A DNA stretch of 64,000 nt from Miltoncostaea sp050250915. Its GTDB lineage: Bacteria > Actinomycetota > Thermoleophilia > Miltoncostaeales > Miltoncostaeaceae. Of the stretch, positions 8,537 to 17,984 are shown in pieces (position 1 is the stretch's first letter; the number at the start of each line of letters is the position of its first letter). Position numbers and translations under genes: made by a program. The notes beneath the pieces are model-generated. The model saw nothing but the letters and a program-made list of their open reading frames with translations. It was not told the origin of the DNA and made no database searches. The DNA lies in assembly GCA_050250915.1 (NCBI GenBank), contig JBFWNT010000015.1, forward strand, positions 27,160 to 91,159, in the 5' to 3' direction.

Positions 8537-9040
8537 ATGCCCCCCCGGCGGTCATCCGGAACCCGCGTCGGCGCGCAGCTGAGCCGGCTCGCGCCCGCTC
8601 TGTCGCGCTGGATGGAGCGCACGCTGGCCTCGCACGACCCCCCGCTGACGGTGGTCCAGCTCCAGACCCTGCGGGCCATCGACGGCGGGCGCGGCATGGG
8701 CGCCGACATCGCCCGGGCCGCCGGGATCACGCAGGCGGCCGTGTCCCAGGTGGTGGGGGCGCTGGAGCGGGCGGGCCTGGTCGCGCGCGGCGAGCGCGAC
8801 CCCCAGGACCGGCGTCGTCAGGCCCTGGCCCTGACCACGGACGGCCGCGCGACGCTGGCGTCGGCCGAGACGCTGGTGGCCGGGCGGCTGGAGGCGCTGA
8901 TCGGCGACCTGCCGGGGCCCGAGCTCGACGCGCTCGACCGCTCGCTGTCTCGGGTGGCGGACGCCGTCGCCGGGGTGCCGCCGCCGCGGCGGCCCGCCCC
9001 GCCACCGCCGCGCCCCCCGGGGCCGCCGGGTCGTCGGTAG
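8537..9040 (+). CDS. MarR-family transcriptional regulator
   Basis: A 167-aa winged-helix protein. Residues ~40-100 hold the MarR helix-turn-helix (IARAAGITQAAVSQVVGALE) followed by the wing ERDPQDRRRQALALT, where the DxR pair is the family hallmark. The C-terminal ~25 residues are a proline-rich tail (PPPRRPAPPPPRP) with no known role. The gene is divergent from the ArsB/SLC13-like permease, the usual arrangement for a regulator controlling its neighbour in response to a small ligand. No Shine-Dalgarno precedes ATG 8537; the transcript is probably leaderless. Confidence 0.88.
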   Translation: MPPRRSSGTRVGAQLSRLAPALSRWMERTLASHDPPLTVVQLQTLRAIDGGRGMGADIARAAGITQAAVSQVVGALERAGLVARGERDPQDRRRQALALTTDGRATLASAETLVAGRLEALIGDLPGPELDALDRSLSRVADAVAGVPPPRRPAPPPPRPPGPPGRR

Positions 9041-9099
9041 ACTCCGTGCCGGTGTGCCGGGAAGGCTGGTCGGCGGTCGTTGGCGACCCCTTCTGGAGG
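9038..9099 (+). promoter_or_regulatory. nhaA -10 element and ribosome binding site
   Basis: TAGACT (9038-9043) is a TANNNT -10 candidate just beyond the marR stop. GGAGG (9095-9099) stands 5 nt before GTG 9105 and decides that start over the upstream in-frame GTG 9054. Confidence 0.5.
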
Positions 9100-9104
9100 C
9101 GCAT

Positions 9105-10433
9105 GTGACGGAGACGGGTGTGCGGGTGCCGTGGTCGCGTTCCGGGCGGCCGGTGCCGCGCCGGGTGCTCCGGCCGATCCGGCAGTTCACGCGGCTGGAG
9201 ATCGCCGGCGGCGTGGTGCTGCTGGCGGCGTCCGTCATCGCGCTGATCTGGGCGAACGTCGCGACGGGGTCCTACGAGAGCTTCTGGTCGACCGACGTGA
9301 CCATCACGATCGGCGACCGCTCGATCACCGAGAACCTGCTGCACGTGGTGAACGACGGGCTGATGACGATCTTCTTCCTCGTCATCGGCCTGGAGGTGAA
9401 GCGGGAGCTGGTGCTCGGCGAGCTGTCGACCCGCCAGGCGGCGCTGCTGCCGATGTTCGCGGCGCTCGGCGGGGTGATCGTGCCCGCGCTGATCTTCACG
9501 TCGATCACGGCGGGCGACGGCCTGGCCGAGGGGTGGGGGATCCCGATCGCCACCGACGTGGCGTTCGCCCTTGCGGCCCTGGCGGCGCTGGGCCGGAGGG
9601 TGCCCTCGTCTCTGATGGCGTTCCTGCTGGGCGTGGCGGTGGTCGACGACATCATCGCCATCGTGGTGATCGCGTTCGTCTACACGGACGGGCTCTCCCT
9701 GGGGTGGCTCGCGGCGGCCGCCGTGGGGCTCGCGGCGATGTGGGGCGCCCGGGAGCTCGGGATCCGCCACATGGGCGTGTACCTCGTGCTCGGCGTGGGG
9801 GTGTGGTTCGCGGTGTTCGAGTCGGGCGTCCACGCCACCATCGCGGGCGTCGCGATCGCGATGATCACGCCCGTGCGGCCGTTCCAGGCGCCGGCGGCGG
9901 TGAGCCGCGAGGCGGTGCTGACGGCGGAGCGCACCGACGACCATCCGGCCGTGCCGGACGGCGACGCCCACCAGTGGCGGCGGCTCTCGGTGCTGTCGCG
10001 CGAGGCGGTGTCGCCCCTGACCCGCCTCGAGCACGCGCTGCACCCGTGGTCGAGCTTCGTGGTGCTGCCGATCTTCGCCCTGGCCAACGCGGGGATCGTG
10101 CTGGACCGCGCCGCGTTCGAGGCGGCCGGCGAGACCCCGGTGGCAACGGCGGTGGCCGTCGCGCTGATCGTGGGCAAGTGCGTGGGGCTCACGGGCGGGA
10201 CGTTCCTGGCGGTGCGCCTGGGCCTGAGCCGCCTGCCGGCCGGGGTGCGCTGGGCGCACGTCGTGGGCGTCGGCCTCCTCGCGGGGATCGGCTTCACGGT
10301 GTCCCTGTTCATCACCGAGCTGGCGTACGACGACCCGGACCTGGTGGACGCGGCGAAGCTCGGCGTGCTGGTCGGGTCGGTGGCGGCCGCGATCGCCGGG
10401 ACCGTGTGGCTGCGCCTGGCGCGCCGCCGGTGA
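9105..10433 (+). CDS. nhaA: Na+/H+ antiporter NhaA
   Basis: A 442-aa antiporter with about 12 membrane segments. The unwound-helix residues of NhaA are intact: ATDVAFALAAL (~147-157, equivalent to the D133 region) and VDDIIAIVVIA (~182-192, the D163/D164 pair that exchanges Na+ for H+). LPIFALANAGI carries the helix-X region, although the Lys found there in E. coli is not obvious. GFTVSLFI near the C-terminus is also typical. The protein extrudes Na+ or Li+ electrogenically at alkaline pH. Between the helix IX and X regions lies an acidic loop. The next gene overlaps by 4 bp. Confidence 0.93.
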   Translation: MTETGVRVPWSRSGRPVPRRVLRPIRQFTRLEIAGGVVLLAASVIALIWANVATGSYESFWSTDVTITIGDRSITENLLHVVNDGLMTIFFLVIGLEVKRELVLGELSTRQAALLPMFAALGGVIVPALIFTSITAGDGLAEGWGIPIATDVAFALAALAALGRRVPSSLMAFLLGVAVVDDIIAIVVIAFVYTDGLSLGWLAAAAVGLAAMWGARELGIRHMGVYLVLGVGVWFAVFESGVHATIAGVAIAMITPVRPFQAPAAVSREAVLTAERTDDHPAVPDGDAHQWRRLSVLSREAVSPLTRLEHALHPWSSFVVLPIFALANAGIVLDRAAFEAAGETPVATAVAVALIVGKCVGLTGGTFLAVRLGLSRLPAGVRWAHVVGVGLLAGIGFTVSLFITELAYDDPDLVDAAKLGVLVGSVAAAIAGTVWLRLARRR

Positions 10434-10933
10434 CCGGCCCCGAGCAGCACCGCTTCGCCGACGCGGGGGCGATCCCGAACTCGCCGCTGCCGGTGCTCGT
10501 CTACCACGGCGTGGCCGGCGCCGGGACGCCGCGCGCCTGCACCGACCTGTTCGCCGCGAACGGCTGGCTGGGGGCCTGGGTGGACGGGATCCACCCCTTC
10601 CACCACTTCCACTCCACGGCCCATGAGGTGCTCGGCATCGTCGCCGGTGCGGCGTCCGTGACCCTCGGCGGCCCCGACGGCCGCACGTTCGAGGTGGGCC
10701 GCGGCGACGTTCTGGTGCTCCCCGCGGGGACCGGCCACTTCAACGCGGGCCAGAGCCCCGACCTCGTGGTGGTCGGGGCCTACCCGGGCGGCATGTGGTG
10801 CGACCTGCGCCGCGGCGATCCCGCCGAGCGCGACGAGGTGCTGTCCAACATCGCCGCCGTCCCCCTCCCGGACACCGACCCGGTCCACGGCGCGGGCGGT
10901 CCCCTCATCGGGGCCTGGACGGTTCCGGCGTGA
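10430..10933 (+). CDS. Cupin-domain protein (YjlB-like)
   Basis: A 167-aa single-domain cupin. FHHFHSTAHEVLGIVAG (~55-71) is the first cupin motif with the metal-binding His pair and Glu, and GDVLVLPAGTGH (~91-102) the second. Similar YjlB-type cupins have no proven reaction. The GTG start overlaps the nhaA stop (GTGA), so it is translated from the same mRNA. A role tied to sodium or pH stress is only suggested by that linkage. Confidence 0.8.
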   Translation: MTGPEQHRFADAGAIPNSPLPVLVYHGVAGAGTPRACTDLFAANGWLGAWVDGIHPFHHFHSTAHEVLGIVAGAASVTLGGPDGRTFEVGRGDVLVLPAGTGHFNAGQSPDLVVVGAYPGGMWCDLRRGDPAERDEVLSNIAAVPLPDTDPVHGAGGPLIGAWTVPA

Positions 10934-10955
10934 CGTTCCACCGGCGTTTCCGGCG

Positions 10956-10985
10956 TTGACCGCACCCCGGGCGATCAGGGAGGCT
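10956..10985 (+). promoter_or_regulatory. Possible promoter of the giant-protein operon
   Basis: TTGACC (10956-10961) and GAGGCT (10980-10985) are separated by 18 nt, 13 nt before GTG 10999. GGGAGG overlaps the -10 candidate and lies rather far from the start to be the ribosome binding site. Confidence 0.3.
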
Positions 10986-10998
10986 CGCCCGGATCCCC

Positions 10999-13900
10999 GT
11001 GGCCGGTGTTCCTGACTTCCTGATCGTCCGTGGGGACGACCTCCTCATCCTCGGGGTCGCCTGGACCGGCTTCGACGTGACCCCCGGCCCGGGGGGGCCG
11101 CACCTGGAATCGCCGCTCGGCGGCGCGCCGGCGGCCATCACCCTGTTCCTGCCGCCGCAGACGGTGGCGGAGGCGAAGTACGACGCCGCGTCGCCCGCGG
11201 ACACGTCGGTGCGGGAGGCGCGGATCGGCGGGGGCGGGCGCCTCACGATCCCGGTGCCGGGCGGGTCGCGGATCGCGCTGACGGCCGAGGCGCTGCTGGC
11301 CGCCGCCGCGATGCGTCCGCTGGCCACGGCGGGGGACGACGCCCCCGCCATCGAGGCGCCGTGGCACCTGGTGGTGGCGCCGGCGTCATCCGACGGCTCG
11401 GGGGTGCTGTCGCGCCACGCCTCTGCCCCGGTCACGTCGCCGGGCGGGGTGACCGGCCTGTGGGAGGCGCGGCTGGTCGCCGCCTCGGGGGGCGGACCGG
11501 ACGACGCCGGGCTGATCCTGATCCCCGCCCCCGGGGACGCCGGCGACGACGGCCTGGACGTCTCGCCGCTCTCGATGGGCCAGCGGGACACGATCCGCGC
11601 GGCCGCCGAACCGGCCCGGCCCGACACGATGCCGCGCGCCCGGCGCCTGCACGTGAGCGCGCTGGGGGCGTCCCTGATCGCCCGGCAGCGCTCGCCGACG
11701 GCGGACTGGGACCACGAGATGGTCGTGGGCCGCGACCGGAGCGTGCGCGTCCTGGCGCGGGGCGTGCTCTACCCGTTCGGCCACCGCGCCGTGCTCGAGG
11801 AGAGCGCCGTGCGGACGATCCGCCCGCCGGACGCCGGGCAGGGGGTCGCCGGGCTCGACCGGACCCGCCGCCTCACGATCACCGAGCCGGTCCGCTCCCT
11901 CGCGGAGGGGCCGCGGGAGGTGCGGCGCGCGTTCCCGTTCGACCACGTCGAGGTCCTCCAGACCGTCTTCACGGACCTCCAGACGGCCACGCTCGTCGCA
12001 GTCACCCGGGTCCCCGACCCCGACGACGACCTCACGTCGGAGAAGTCCGGGAAGGAGGAGGAGGTCCGGCTGCTGCGCGAGGCGTTCCAGCCCGGCTTCG
12101 ACGAGGCGCCCCACTCGTTCGAGGCCTACCTGGCGGTGATCGAGAACCCGGACTTCCCCACCACGACCGGTGCGGCGCTCCTCACCGCGCGGAGCAACGA
12201 GGCGCTCGATCCGGCCGCGCTCCAGCGGATCCGGGACGACAAGCTGGCGGACAAGCGGCAGAAGAGCGACCTGATCACCGTCCTGGAGGGGCAGGAGGAC
12301 ACCGCCGAGCAGATCGACGCCCTGTGGCTCGAGATCCAGCAGCTCAACGCGGATCTGGCAGGCGATTACTCGGAGGCGCGGATCGCGCAGGTCGCGCGCG
12401 ACGAGGCGTTCTGGGACGGCGAGCTCGCCCGCCTGCTGGGGGTCGCCCTGGCCGAGTTCCAGGCCCAGGACGAGCTCGACGAGTGGATCGCCCTGACGTC
12501 CCCCGGCGACGCCGAGCGCCTGCGGAACCTGCTGGCGGACATCCAGGCGCTCGCCGACCGGATCCAGGCGATCCGCGACGCCGCCGCGGTGCCCTGGCCC
12601 ACGTACCTCCTGCCGAGGGGGAGCGACGGCCGGGCGATCCGGTTCCCGCTGCGGTGCGCGGGGGCCGCGGGGGACGTCACGCTCTCGGTGCCGATGGTGT
12701 TCGTGGCCGACTGGCAGCGGGACGCCGGTGACCACTTCCCGGCGTTCCACTCGCTCACCGACGCCGCGGTCCTGACCCCGGTCCAGGCCGAATGGGCCGC
12801 CGAGACCGGCCAGGGCGTCCTGCCGCTGCCGGGGGCCCGCATCGACATGGTCCGCGCGCCCGCCCCGGTGGTGCGCCCGGACGGGACGACGGTGCTGGCC
12901 GACGACGGGTCCCCTGTGATCGGGCCGAAGCCCGGCGACGTGCTGGAGATCCACCAGATCACCCTGGCCGCGGTGCCGGTCCCCGGGGGGTTCCTGCCGA
13001 GCCTGACCTCGTTCGAGGCGGAGCTCCCGGCCCTGCGCGGCGTGCTGCCCGAGCTGCCCACCCGCCGGCGGCTGGAGTTCGCCCGCGACTTCCTGACGGG
13101 GGCGGCGGTGCCCGAGATGCCGCTGCGGCTGGCGGAGCAGATTGACATCGACTTCCGGAAGATGGCCGACCGCGCCGGCGGCCTGGTGTCGCCCAGGTTC
13201 CTCGCCGACGGCATCTCGCGGACGCTCGGCCCGGTCGCCGAGGCGGCGATCCCGCCGGGGCTCACCGCGGGCCTGCCCGACGTCGCGCAGTTCGACCCGA
13301 AGTCGGTGTTCACGGACGCGACGCTGCTCGGCTTCCCGCTCACGGCGCTGATGAAGCTGCCCGACGACCTCGTCGCCGCCGCCGACCAGGTGCCCCGCCC
13401 GCCCGCCATCGTCCAGGCGCTCGAGAACGGCGTGCCCACCGGCATGACGATGGACTGGACGATGCCGCTGGCGGAGCACGGCCCGTTCGTGCCGACGGCG
13501 GCGTCGGTGCTGGCCCTGCACGTCGTCACGACGCTCGACGCGCGGGAGACGACCTGCCGGGTCAACGATTTCGAGCTCCGGCTCCCGCCCGGCGGGCCCG
13601 TCGACGGCCTGCTGACGCTGAAGTTCCGGGCGCTCACGTTCACCCAGCGCGACGGCGGGGCGCCCGACCTCGAGATCACCGGGATGACGGTGGGCTTCGG
13701 CGGCGCCCTGAAGCTCCTGGAGAAGCTCCAGAAGGAGCTGGCCAAGGTCATCGACCTGCCGGGGAACGGCCCCCGGGTTCAGGTGCGGGAGACGGGGATC
13801 GCGGCGAGCTACGGCATCACCGCGCCCCCCGTGACCTGCGGCGCGTTCACCCTCACCAACGTCGGCATCCTCGCCGGGGTCGACGTGCCGTTCGACGGCG

Positions 13901-14451
13901 CACCGGTCACCGTGCGCCTCGCCTTCGCCACCCGTGAGGACCCCTTCAAGGTCGGCGTCCTCACCTTCGGCGGGGGCGGCTACCTCGACATGACCCTCGG
14001 CGCCGAGGGCCTGATGCGGCTCGAGGCGTCGCTCGAGTTCGGTGCGTTCATCGAGGTGAACTTCGGGATCGCGAACGGCGAGGTTCACGCGCTCGGCGGG
14101 GTCCGGTTCACCAAGGGCGCCGACGGCGGGATCGACATCGACGGCTTCGTGAAGATCGGCGGCAGCGTCGAGGTGCTCGGGCTGGTGTCCGTCGCGATCG
14201 AGTTGCTCGTGACGCTCGGTTACCGGGCGCCCAACCGGCTGGTCGGCCGCGCCACGCTCATCATCGAGATCGACGTGACCCTGTTCTCCGACCGCGTCGA
14301 GATCGACAGCGGCGAGTGGGTGCTGGCGGGCGACGAGGAGCCCGCCATCGGCGCGGGCGACGCGCCGGATGCGGGCCTGTTCATCGCCGACCGCGTCCAC
14401 GACCCGCTGGCGGAGTGGCTGGCCTACCGCTCGGCGTTCGCCGCGGCGTGA
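10999..14451 (+). CDS. Giant uncharacterised protein A (1150 aa)
   Basis: I do not recognise a characterised family. No signal peptide and no clear membrane helix. Residues ~1-350 are mixed beta-rich sequence; ~350-560 are highly charged and helical (segments such as KLADKRQKSDLITVLEGQ and EQIDALWLEIQQLNADLAG look coiled-coil); ~565-720 return to beta-rich sequence with FPLRCAGAAGDVTLSVPMVF. The C-terminal ~350 residues are regular amphipathic beta strands rich in glycine (KVGVLTFGGGGYLDMTLG, LEASLEFGAFIEVNFGI, GFVKIGGSVEVLGLVSVAI), like an elongated beta-sheet or groove protein. The next gene overlaps by 4 bp (GTGA) and encodes a similarly large protein, so both were probably built as a complex. 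GTG 10999 is the first plausible start after the cupin gene. Confidence 0.8.
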   Translation: MAGVPDFLIVRGDDLLILGVAWTGFDVTPGPGGPHLESPLGGAPAAITLFLPPQTVAEAKYDAASPADTSVREARIGGGGRLTIPVPGGSRIALTAEALLAAAAMRPLATAGDDAPAIEAPWHLVVAPASSDGSGVLSRHASAPVTSPGGVTGLWEARLVAASGGGPDDAGLILIPAPGDAGDDGLDVSPLSMGQRDTIRAAAEPARPDTMPRARRLHVSALGASLIARQRSPTADWDHEMVVGRDRSVRVLARGVLYPFGHRAVLEESAVRTIRPPDAGQGVAGLDRTRRLTITEPVRSLAEGPREVRRAFPFDHVEVLQTVFTDLQTATLVAVTRVPDPDDDLTSEKSGKEEEVRLLREAFQPGFDEAPHSFEAYLAVIENPDFPTTTGAALLTARSNEALDPAALQRIRDDKLADKRQKSDLITVLEGQEDTAEQIDALWLEIQQLNADLAGDYSEARIAQVARDEAFWDGELARLLGVALAEFQAQDELDEWIALTSPGDAERLRNLLADIQALADRIQAIRDAAAVPWPTYLLPRGSDGRAIRFPLRCAGAAGDVTLSVPMVFVADWQRDAGDHFPAFHSLTDAAVLTPVQAEWAAETGQGVLPLPGARIDMVRAPAPVVRPDGTTVLADDGSPVIGPKPGDVLEIHQITLAAVPVPGGFLPSLTSFEAELPALRGVLPELPTRRRLEFARDFLTGAAVPEMPLRLAEQIDIDFRKMADRAGGLVSPRFLADGISRTLGPVAEAAIPPGLTAGLPDVAQFDPKSVFTDATLLGFPLTALMKLPDDLVAAADQVPRPPAIVQALENGVPTGMTMDWTMPLAEHGPFVPTAASVLALHVVTTLDARETTCRVNDFELRLPPGGPVDGLLTLKFRALTFTQRDGGAPDLEITGMTVGFGGALKLLEKLQKELAKVIDLPGNGPRVQVRETGIAASYGITAPPVTCGAFTLTNVGILAGVDVPFDGAPVTVRLAFATREDPFKVGVLTFGGGGYLDMTLGAEGLMRLEASLEFGAFIEVNFGIANGEVHALGGVRFTKGADGGIDIDGFVKIGGSVEVLGLVSVAIELLVTLGYRAPNRLVGRATLIIEIDVTLFSDRVEIDSGEWVLAGDEEPAIGAGDAPDAGLFIADRVHDPLAEWLAYRSAFAAA

Positions 14452-17400
14452 GCGACCTCCTGTGGATCACGGTCCCCGGCGGGACCGACGGGGAGGGGCG
14501 GTTCGTCCGGGTGCTCGTGGTGCCGCGCCTCGACGGTGGCACCGTCGCCGCCTCCGGGATGGACGTCTGGCCGCCGCCCGGGCTGACGGGCGACGGGCTC
14601 GTGGCCGAGTGGCGCGACGCCGACGGCGGCGCGCCCACGGCCGAGCCCCTGCGGAACGAGGACCTGCGGTTCGTCGACCACGTCCCCGGGCTGTGGGCGC
14701 GGGCGGTCCGCACCGGCGCGGCCGTCGCCGGCACCGCGCCGCAGCCGTACGCGCCGTTCGAGGTGCAGCCCACATCGACCCTCGCCGGCGACATCGCGGC
14801 CACCTACGCCGACCCGGCCGCCGCGGCGTTCACCGCCGACCAGCCGGCGCTGCCGGACGGCTACGACGGCCTCGTGGCCGGCCGCCTGGAGCGGTGGCAG
14901 ACGCCCCCGCCGCCCCCGCCGCCGCCGGACGCCCGGGGGGCCGACCCGCCGCCGCCCGGCTTCGACCGCATGATGTCCCTCCTGCGCGAGCACCCGGCGG
15001 TGCTCCGGGCGCTCGGACTGATCTTCGAGGTGCGGGTGACCCCGCCGGCAGGCCTGGCGGACGCCGGGCAGGTGCGGATCACGTGGCCCGGCGGTGCCCC
15101 GGAGTTGCCGGCGGTCGCGCCGTGGACCGTCTACGACGCCGGCTTCCGGCCGGCGTCCCCGTCGGGCCGCTTCAGCGCGGGGATGGTGACGCTGACCCCC
15201 GACCCCGCCGTGCCCGCCGGGCCGCGGACCGGCGGCTGGGCGGTGGCGACGATGGACGTGGAGGGTGGCGCGAAGCGCCTGCGCGAGGCGGCGCAGATCC
15301 TGGCCGGCGGCCGCGCGGTCGACGCCCGCGTGCCCGTCTCGCTGCCGGCGATGCGCACCGCCGGCCTCCAGCTGATGCGCGTGGGCCGCAAGCGCGACCT
15401 GGACGACGCGCGCGCCGCCGCCGCCGCGAACGCCGCCCGCGCCACCGGCGACCAGGTCCTGACCGCCGAGCAGCTGGTGCTGGGATACCGGATCGACGTC
15501 CGTCGCGGCGGCGGCGACTGGCGCTCGCTGCACGCGCGGATCGCCGAGTACGACGTGGGCGGCGTCCGCCTCGGCACGGCGGCGCAGCCGCTGGCGCTGT
15601 CGGAGGAGGGACACGTCAAGGCCAATGCGGCGTCGCGACGGCCCGACGGCTCCATCGACGCCGACGAGACGGTCGCCCGCTGGGACGGCTGGAGCCTGTC
15701 CGTGCCGCGCCCCCGCTTCGACGGGACCACTCGCCGCGGCCGGCGGCGCGGCGCCGAGCTGCCGATCGACCTCGACTTCCGGTTCCACGTCGACCCGGGG
15801 TCGCTGCCCGCCCTGCGCTTCACCGCCGACTACGCGCTGCGCGCCCGCGTGGTGGACATGGCGGGGGGCGGTCTGGAGCGCCTCGACCCCGCGGCCGACC
15901 GCTGCGCGCTGGTGGTCGACTCCTACGGTCGCTACGAGCCGGTGCCGTCGCCGGACGTCCTGCTGCCGGCGGGCGTGGCGGCGGCCGACCTGGGTCCCGG
16001 CGAGGCCGCCGACCACCTCGTGATCCGCAGCGCGCCCGGCGTCTCCGTGGACGACTTCCCCGCCGCCAACCCCCGGCATCCTCTCAACGCCGGGCGCCGG
16101 CTCACGCGGCCCGTCGCCTCGCTGGACCTGGCCGAGCAGCACGGCATGCTCGACGGGGTCGACGACCAGCAGGCCTTCGCGTGGGTCCAGCGGGCGCTCG
16201 CCGCCAGCGCCCTCGTCCTGGAGGGCGCGCCGCCGGCGGCCGACCAGCTGCCCGACCCGGCGGCCGGGGGGATCCAGGTGGTCCCGCTGCCCTCGCCCGC
16301 GTCGCCGCCGGCCGCGTTCGCGCGCCGCGACTGGCGGACGCGCTGGCCGGAGCCCGAGGATCCGAAGACGCTCGTGCTGCGCGACCGGGCGGCCGGCCAG
16401 CAGCCCCTCGCGTGGGAGGGGGAGACGCTGGTCGTGCGGCTCGCGCCGTCCGAGCAGCTCACGCTGGAGGTGTCGTCCACGCTCACCGAGGACATGTGGG
16501 ACCACTTCGCGCTGCGCAACGAGGCGACCAAGCCGGCCGCCGTGCGGGGCCGCAACCCGCTGATCACGCCGTCGCGCCGGCTCACCCTGGTCCACGCGGT
16601 CCGGCGGCCCATGTGGGAGCCGCGCGACACGCTCCGCGTGGACCCGCTGGTCCGCGAGCCGGGGCAGACGTTCGCGGTCCTCGATCCCGGCCCGCCGGAG
16701 GTGATGAACCTCCACGCCCGCAGCACGGCGCAGGTGGACCTGTCGGCGCGGTGGGAGGAGCAGCGCGACGAGCCGGCGCCCCGCGCCGTGGAGGCCGCGG
16801 TCCAGACCATCCTGGTCGACCCGGGCGACGCCGCCCTCCGGAAGCCGCTGCGCCAGGAGTTCCACGACACCCGCCACCGGCTCGTGACCTACACGCTCAC
16901 GGCGGTCACCCGGTTCCGACGCCACTTCCTCCCCCTGCCCGAGAACGGCCCGGCGCCGCCCGGGCGGCCGCCGCCCCCGCCGCCGGACCCGGAGCCGTTC
17001 GTGGTGCGGCGGACGCTTCCGGCCGTGCACGTGCTGAACACGGGGGTGCCCACGGCGCCCGTCGTGCCGTCGGTGCGGCCGGCGTTCGCGTGGCAGGAGG
17101 AGGTGACGGGCGAGCCGGGGGCCACCACCGTCCGGCGCGTCCGCGGCGGCCGGCTCCGCGTGGAGCTCGCGCGGCCCTGGTACGAGACCGGCGTGGGCGA
17201 GCGCCTCGGGGTGGTCCTGTGGGACCGGTCGGCCGCCGCGCCGCCGCCGGAGGTGCGGGGCCTGGTGAGCCAGGCGGGCCGCGACCCCGTGTGGGGCACG
17301 CCCGACCCGGAGCGGTGGCCGGCCACCGCCGCGTTCGCCGGCGCGACCGGCCCGGCCGTGGCGACCCGGCTGGCCGAGAACGCGGCCGCCGTGCAGGTCG

Positions 17401-17975
17401 TCCCCTACGAGGCGTGGCTGGAGGGCGACCGCTGGTACGCCGACGTCTCGATCCCCGGCCTCGCGGCGTCCTCCTACTGCCCGTTCGTGGAGCTCGCCGT
17501 CGTCCGCTTCCAGCCCGACAGCATCCCCGGGCACGACATGTCGCCGGTCGTCCGCGCCGAGCCGGCGCAGTTGCTGCCCGACCGGACGCTCACGGTGCGC
17601 CGGTCCGCCGGCGCGGTCACGGTCCGCCTGGAGGGGACGGGCCCCGGCAGCCCGGCGGAGAACCGCGTGCACATCGTGCTCGAGGCGTTCGACGGGCCCC
17701 CCGGGGCGGCGGACCCGCCGGACCGGGACGGGCTCACGGCGCTCGGCGCCGGCGCGGCGGGCGCGCCCGCCTGGCGGACGATGCCGGGGACCGAGCGGAT
17801 GGCCGCGCTGGGGGCGGAGGTGGTGATCGCGCTGCCGTCGTCGGCGGGCGCCGTCCGGGCCCGGGTGCGCGAGGTCGAGGTCGTCGCGGGGACGCCGCCG
17901 CCCGGCATCGGGACGCCCGTGGAGCTGGCCGAGCGGGTCGTGTTCACCGACGCGGTCGTGACGACCGCGCCCTGA
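14448..17975 (+). CDS. Giant uncharacterised protein B (1175 aa)
   Basis: I cannot name a family. The protein is soluble, beta-rich and without a signal peptide. Proline runs separate blocks: PPPPPPPP near residue 195 and a second around 855 (PPPPPPDPEP), suggesting beads of domains on flexible linkers. Shortly before the second run lies EFHDTRHRLVTYTLTAVTRF, a conspicuous block with D-T-R-H-R followed by alternating strands that could be a conserved core. Several Ig- or jelly-roll-like strand patterns occur (for example RLTLVHAVRRPMW). GTG 14448 overlaps the stop of protein A, and only 9 bp separate its stop from the convergent subtilase gene. Function unknown; a structural partner of protein A is inferred from coupling and size. 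Confidence 0.8.
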   Translation: MSDLLWITVPGGTDGEGRFVRVLVVPRLDGGTVAASGMDVWPPPGLTGDGLVAEWRDADGGAPTAEPLRNEDLRFVDHVPGLWARAVRTGAAVAGTAPQPYAPFEVQPTSTLAGDIAATYADPAAAAFTADQPALPDGYDGLVAGRLERWQTPPPPPPPPDARGADPPPPGFDRMMSLLREHPAVLRALGLIFEVRVTPPAGLADAGQVRITWPGGAPELPAVAPWTVYDAGFRPASPSGRFSAGMVTLTPDPAVPAGPRTGGWAVATMDVEGGAKRLREAAQILAGGRAVDARVPVSLPAMRTAGLQLMRVGRKRDLDDARAAAAANAARATGDQVLTAEQLVLGYRIDVRRGGGDWRSLHARIAEYDVGGVRLGTAAQPLALSEEGHVKANAASRRPDGSIDADETVARWDGWSLSVPRPRFDGTTRRGRRRGAELPIDLDFRFHVDPGSLPALRFTADYALRARVVDMAGGGLERLDPAADRCALVVDSYGRYEPVPSPDVLLPAGVAAADLGPGEAADHLVIRSAPGVSVDDFPAANPRHPLNAGRRLTRPVASLDLAEQHGMLDGVDDQQAFAWVQRALAASALVLEGAPPAADQLPDPAAGGIQVVPLPSPASPPAAFARRDWRTRWPEPEDPKTLVLRDRAAGQQPLAWEGETLVVRLAPSEQLTLEVSSTLTEDMWDHFALRNEATKPAAVRGRNPLITPSRRLTLVHAVRRPMWEPRDTLRVDPLVREPGQTFAVLDPGPPEVMNLHARSTAQVDLSARWEEQRDEPAPRAVEAAVQTILVDPGDAALRKPLRQEFHDTRHRLVTYTLTAVTRFRRHFLPLPENGPAPPGRPPPPPPDPEPFVVRRTLPAVHVLNTGVPTAPVVPSVRPAFAWQEEVTGEPGATTVRRVRGGRLRVELARPWYETGVGERLGVVLWDRSAAAPPPEVRGLVSQAGRDPVWGTPDPERWPATAAFAGATGPAVATRLAENAAAVQVVPYEAWLEGDRWYADVSIPGLAASSYCPFVELAVVRFQPDSIPGHDMSPVVRAEPAQLLPDRTLTVRRSAGAVTVRLEGTGPGSPAENRVHIVLEAFDGPPGAADPPDRDGLTALGAGAAGAPAWRTMPGTERMAALGAEVVIALPSSAGAVRARVREVEVVAGTPPPGIGTPVELAERVVFTDAVVTTAP

Positions 17976-17984
17976 CCCGGCGGC

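Noticed and set aside
11386..14400. 1004-codon minus-strand open frame opposite giant protein A
   Set aside because: Composition typical of antisense of high-GC coding DNA; no family motif.
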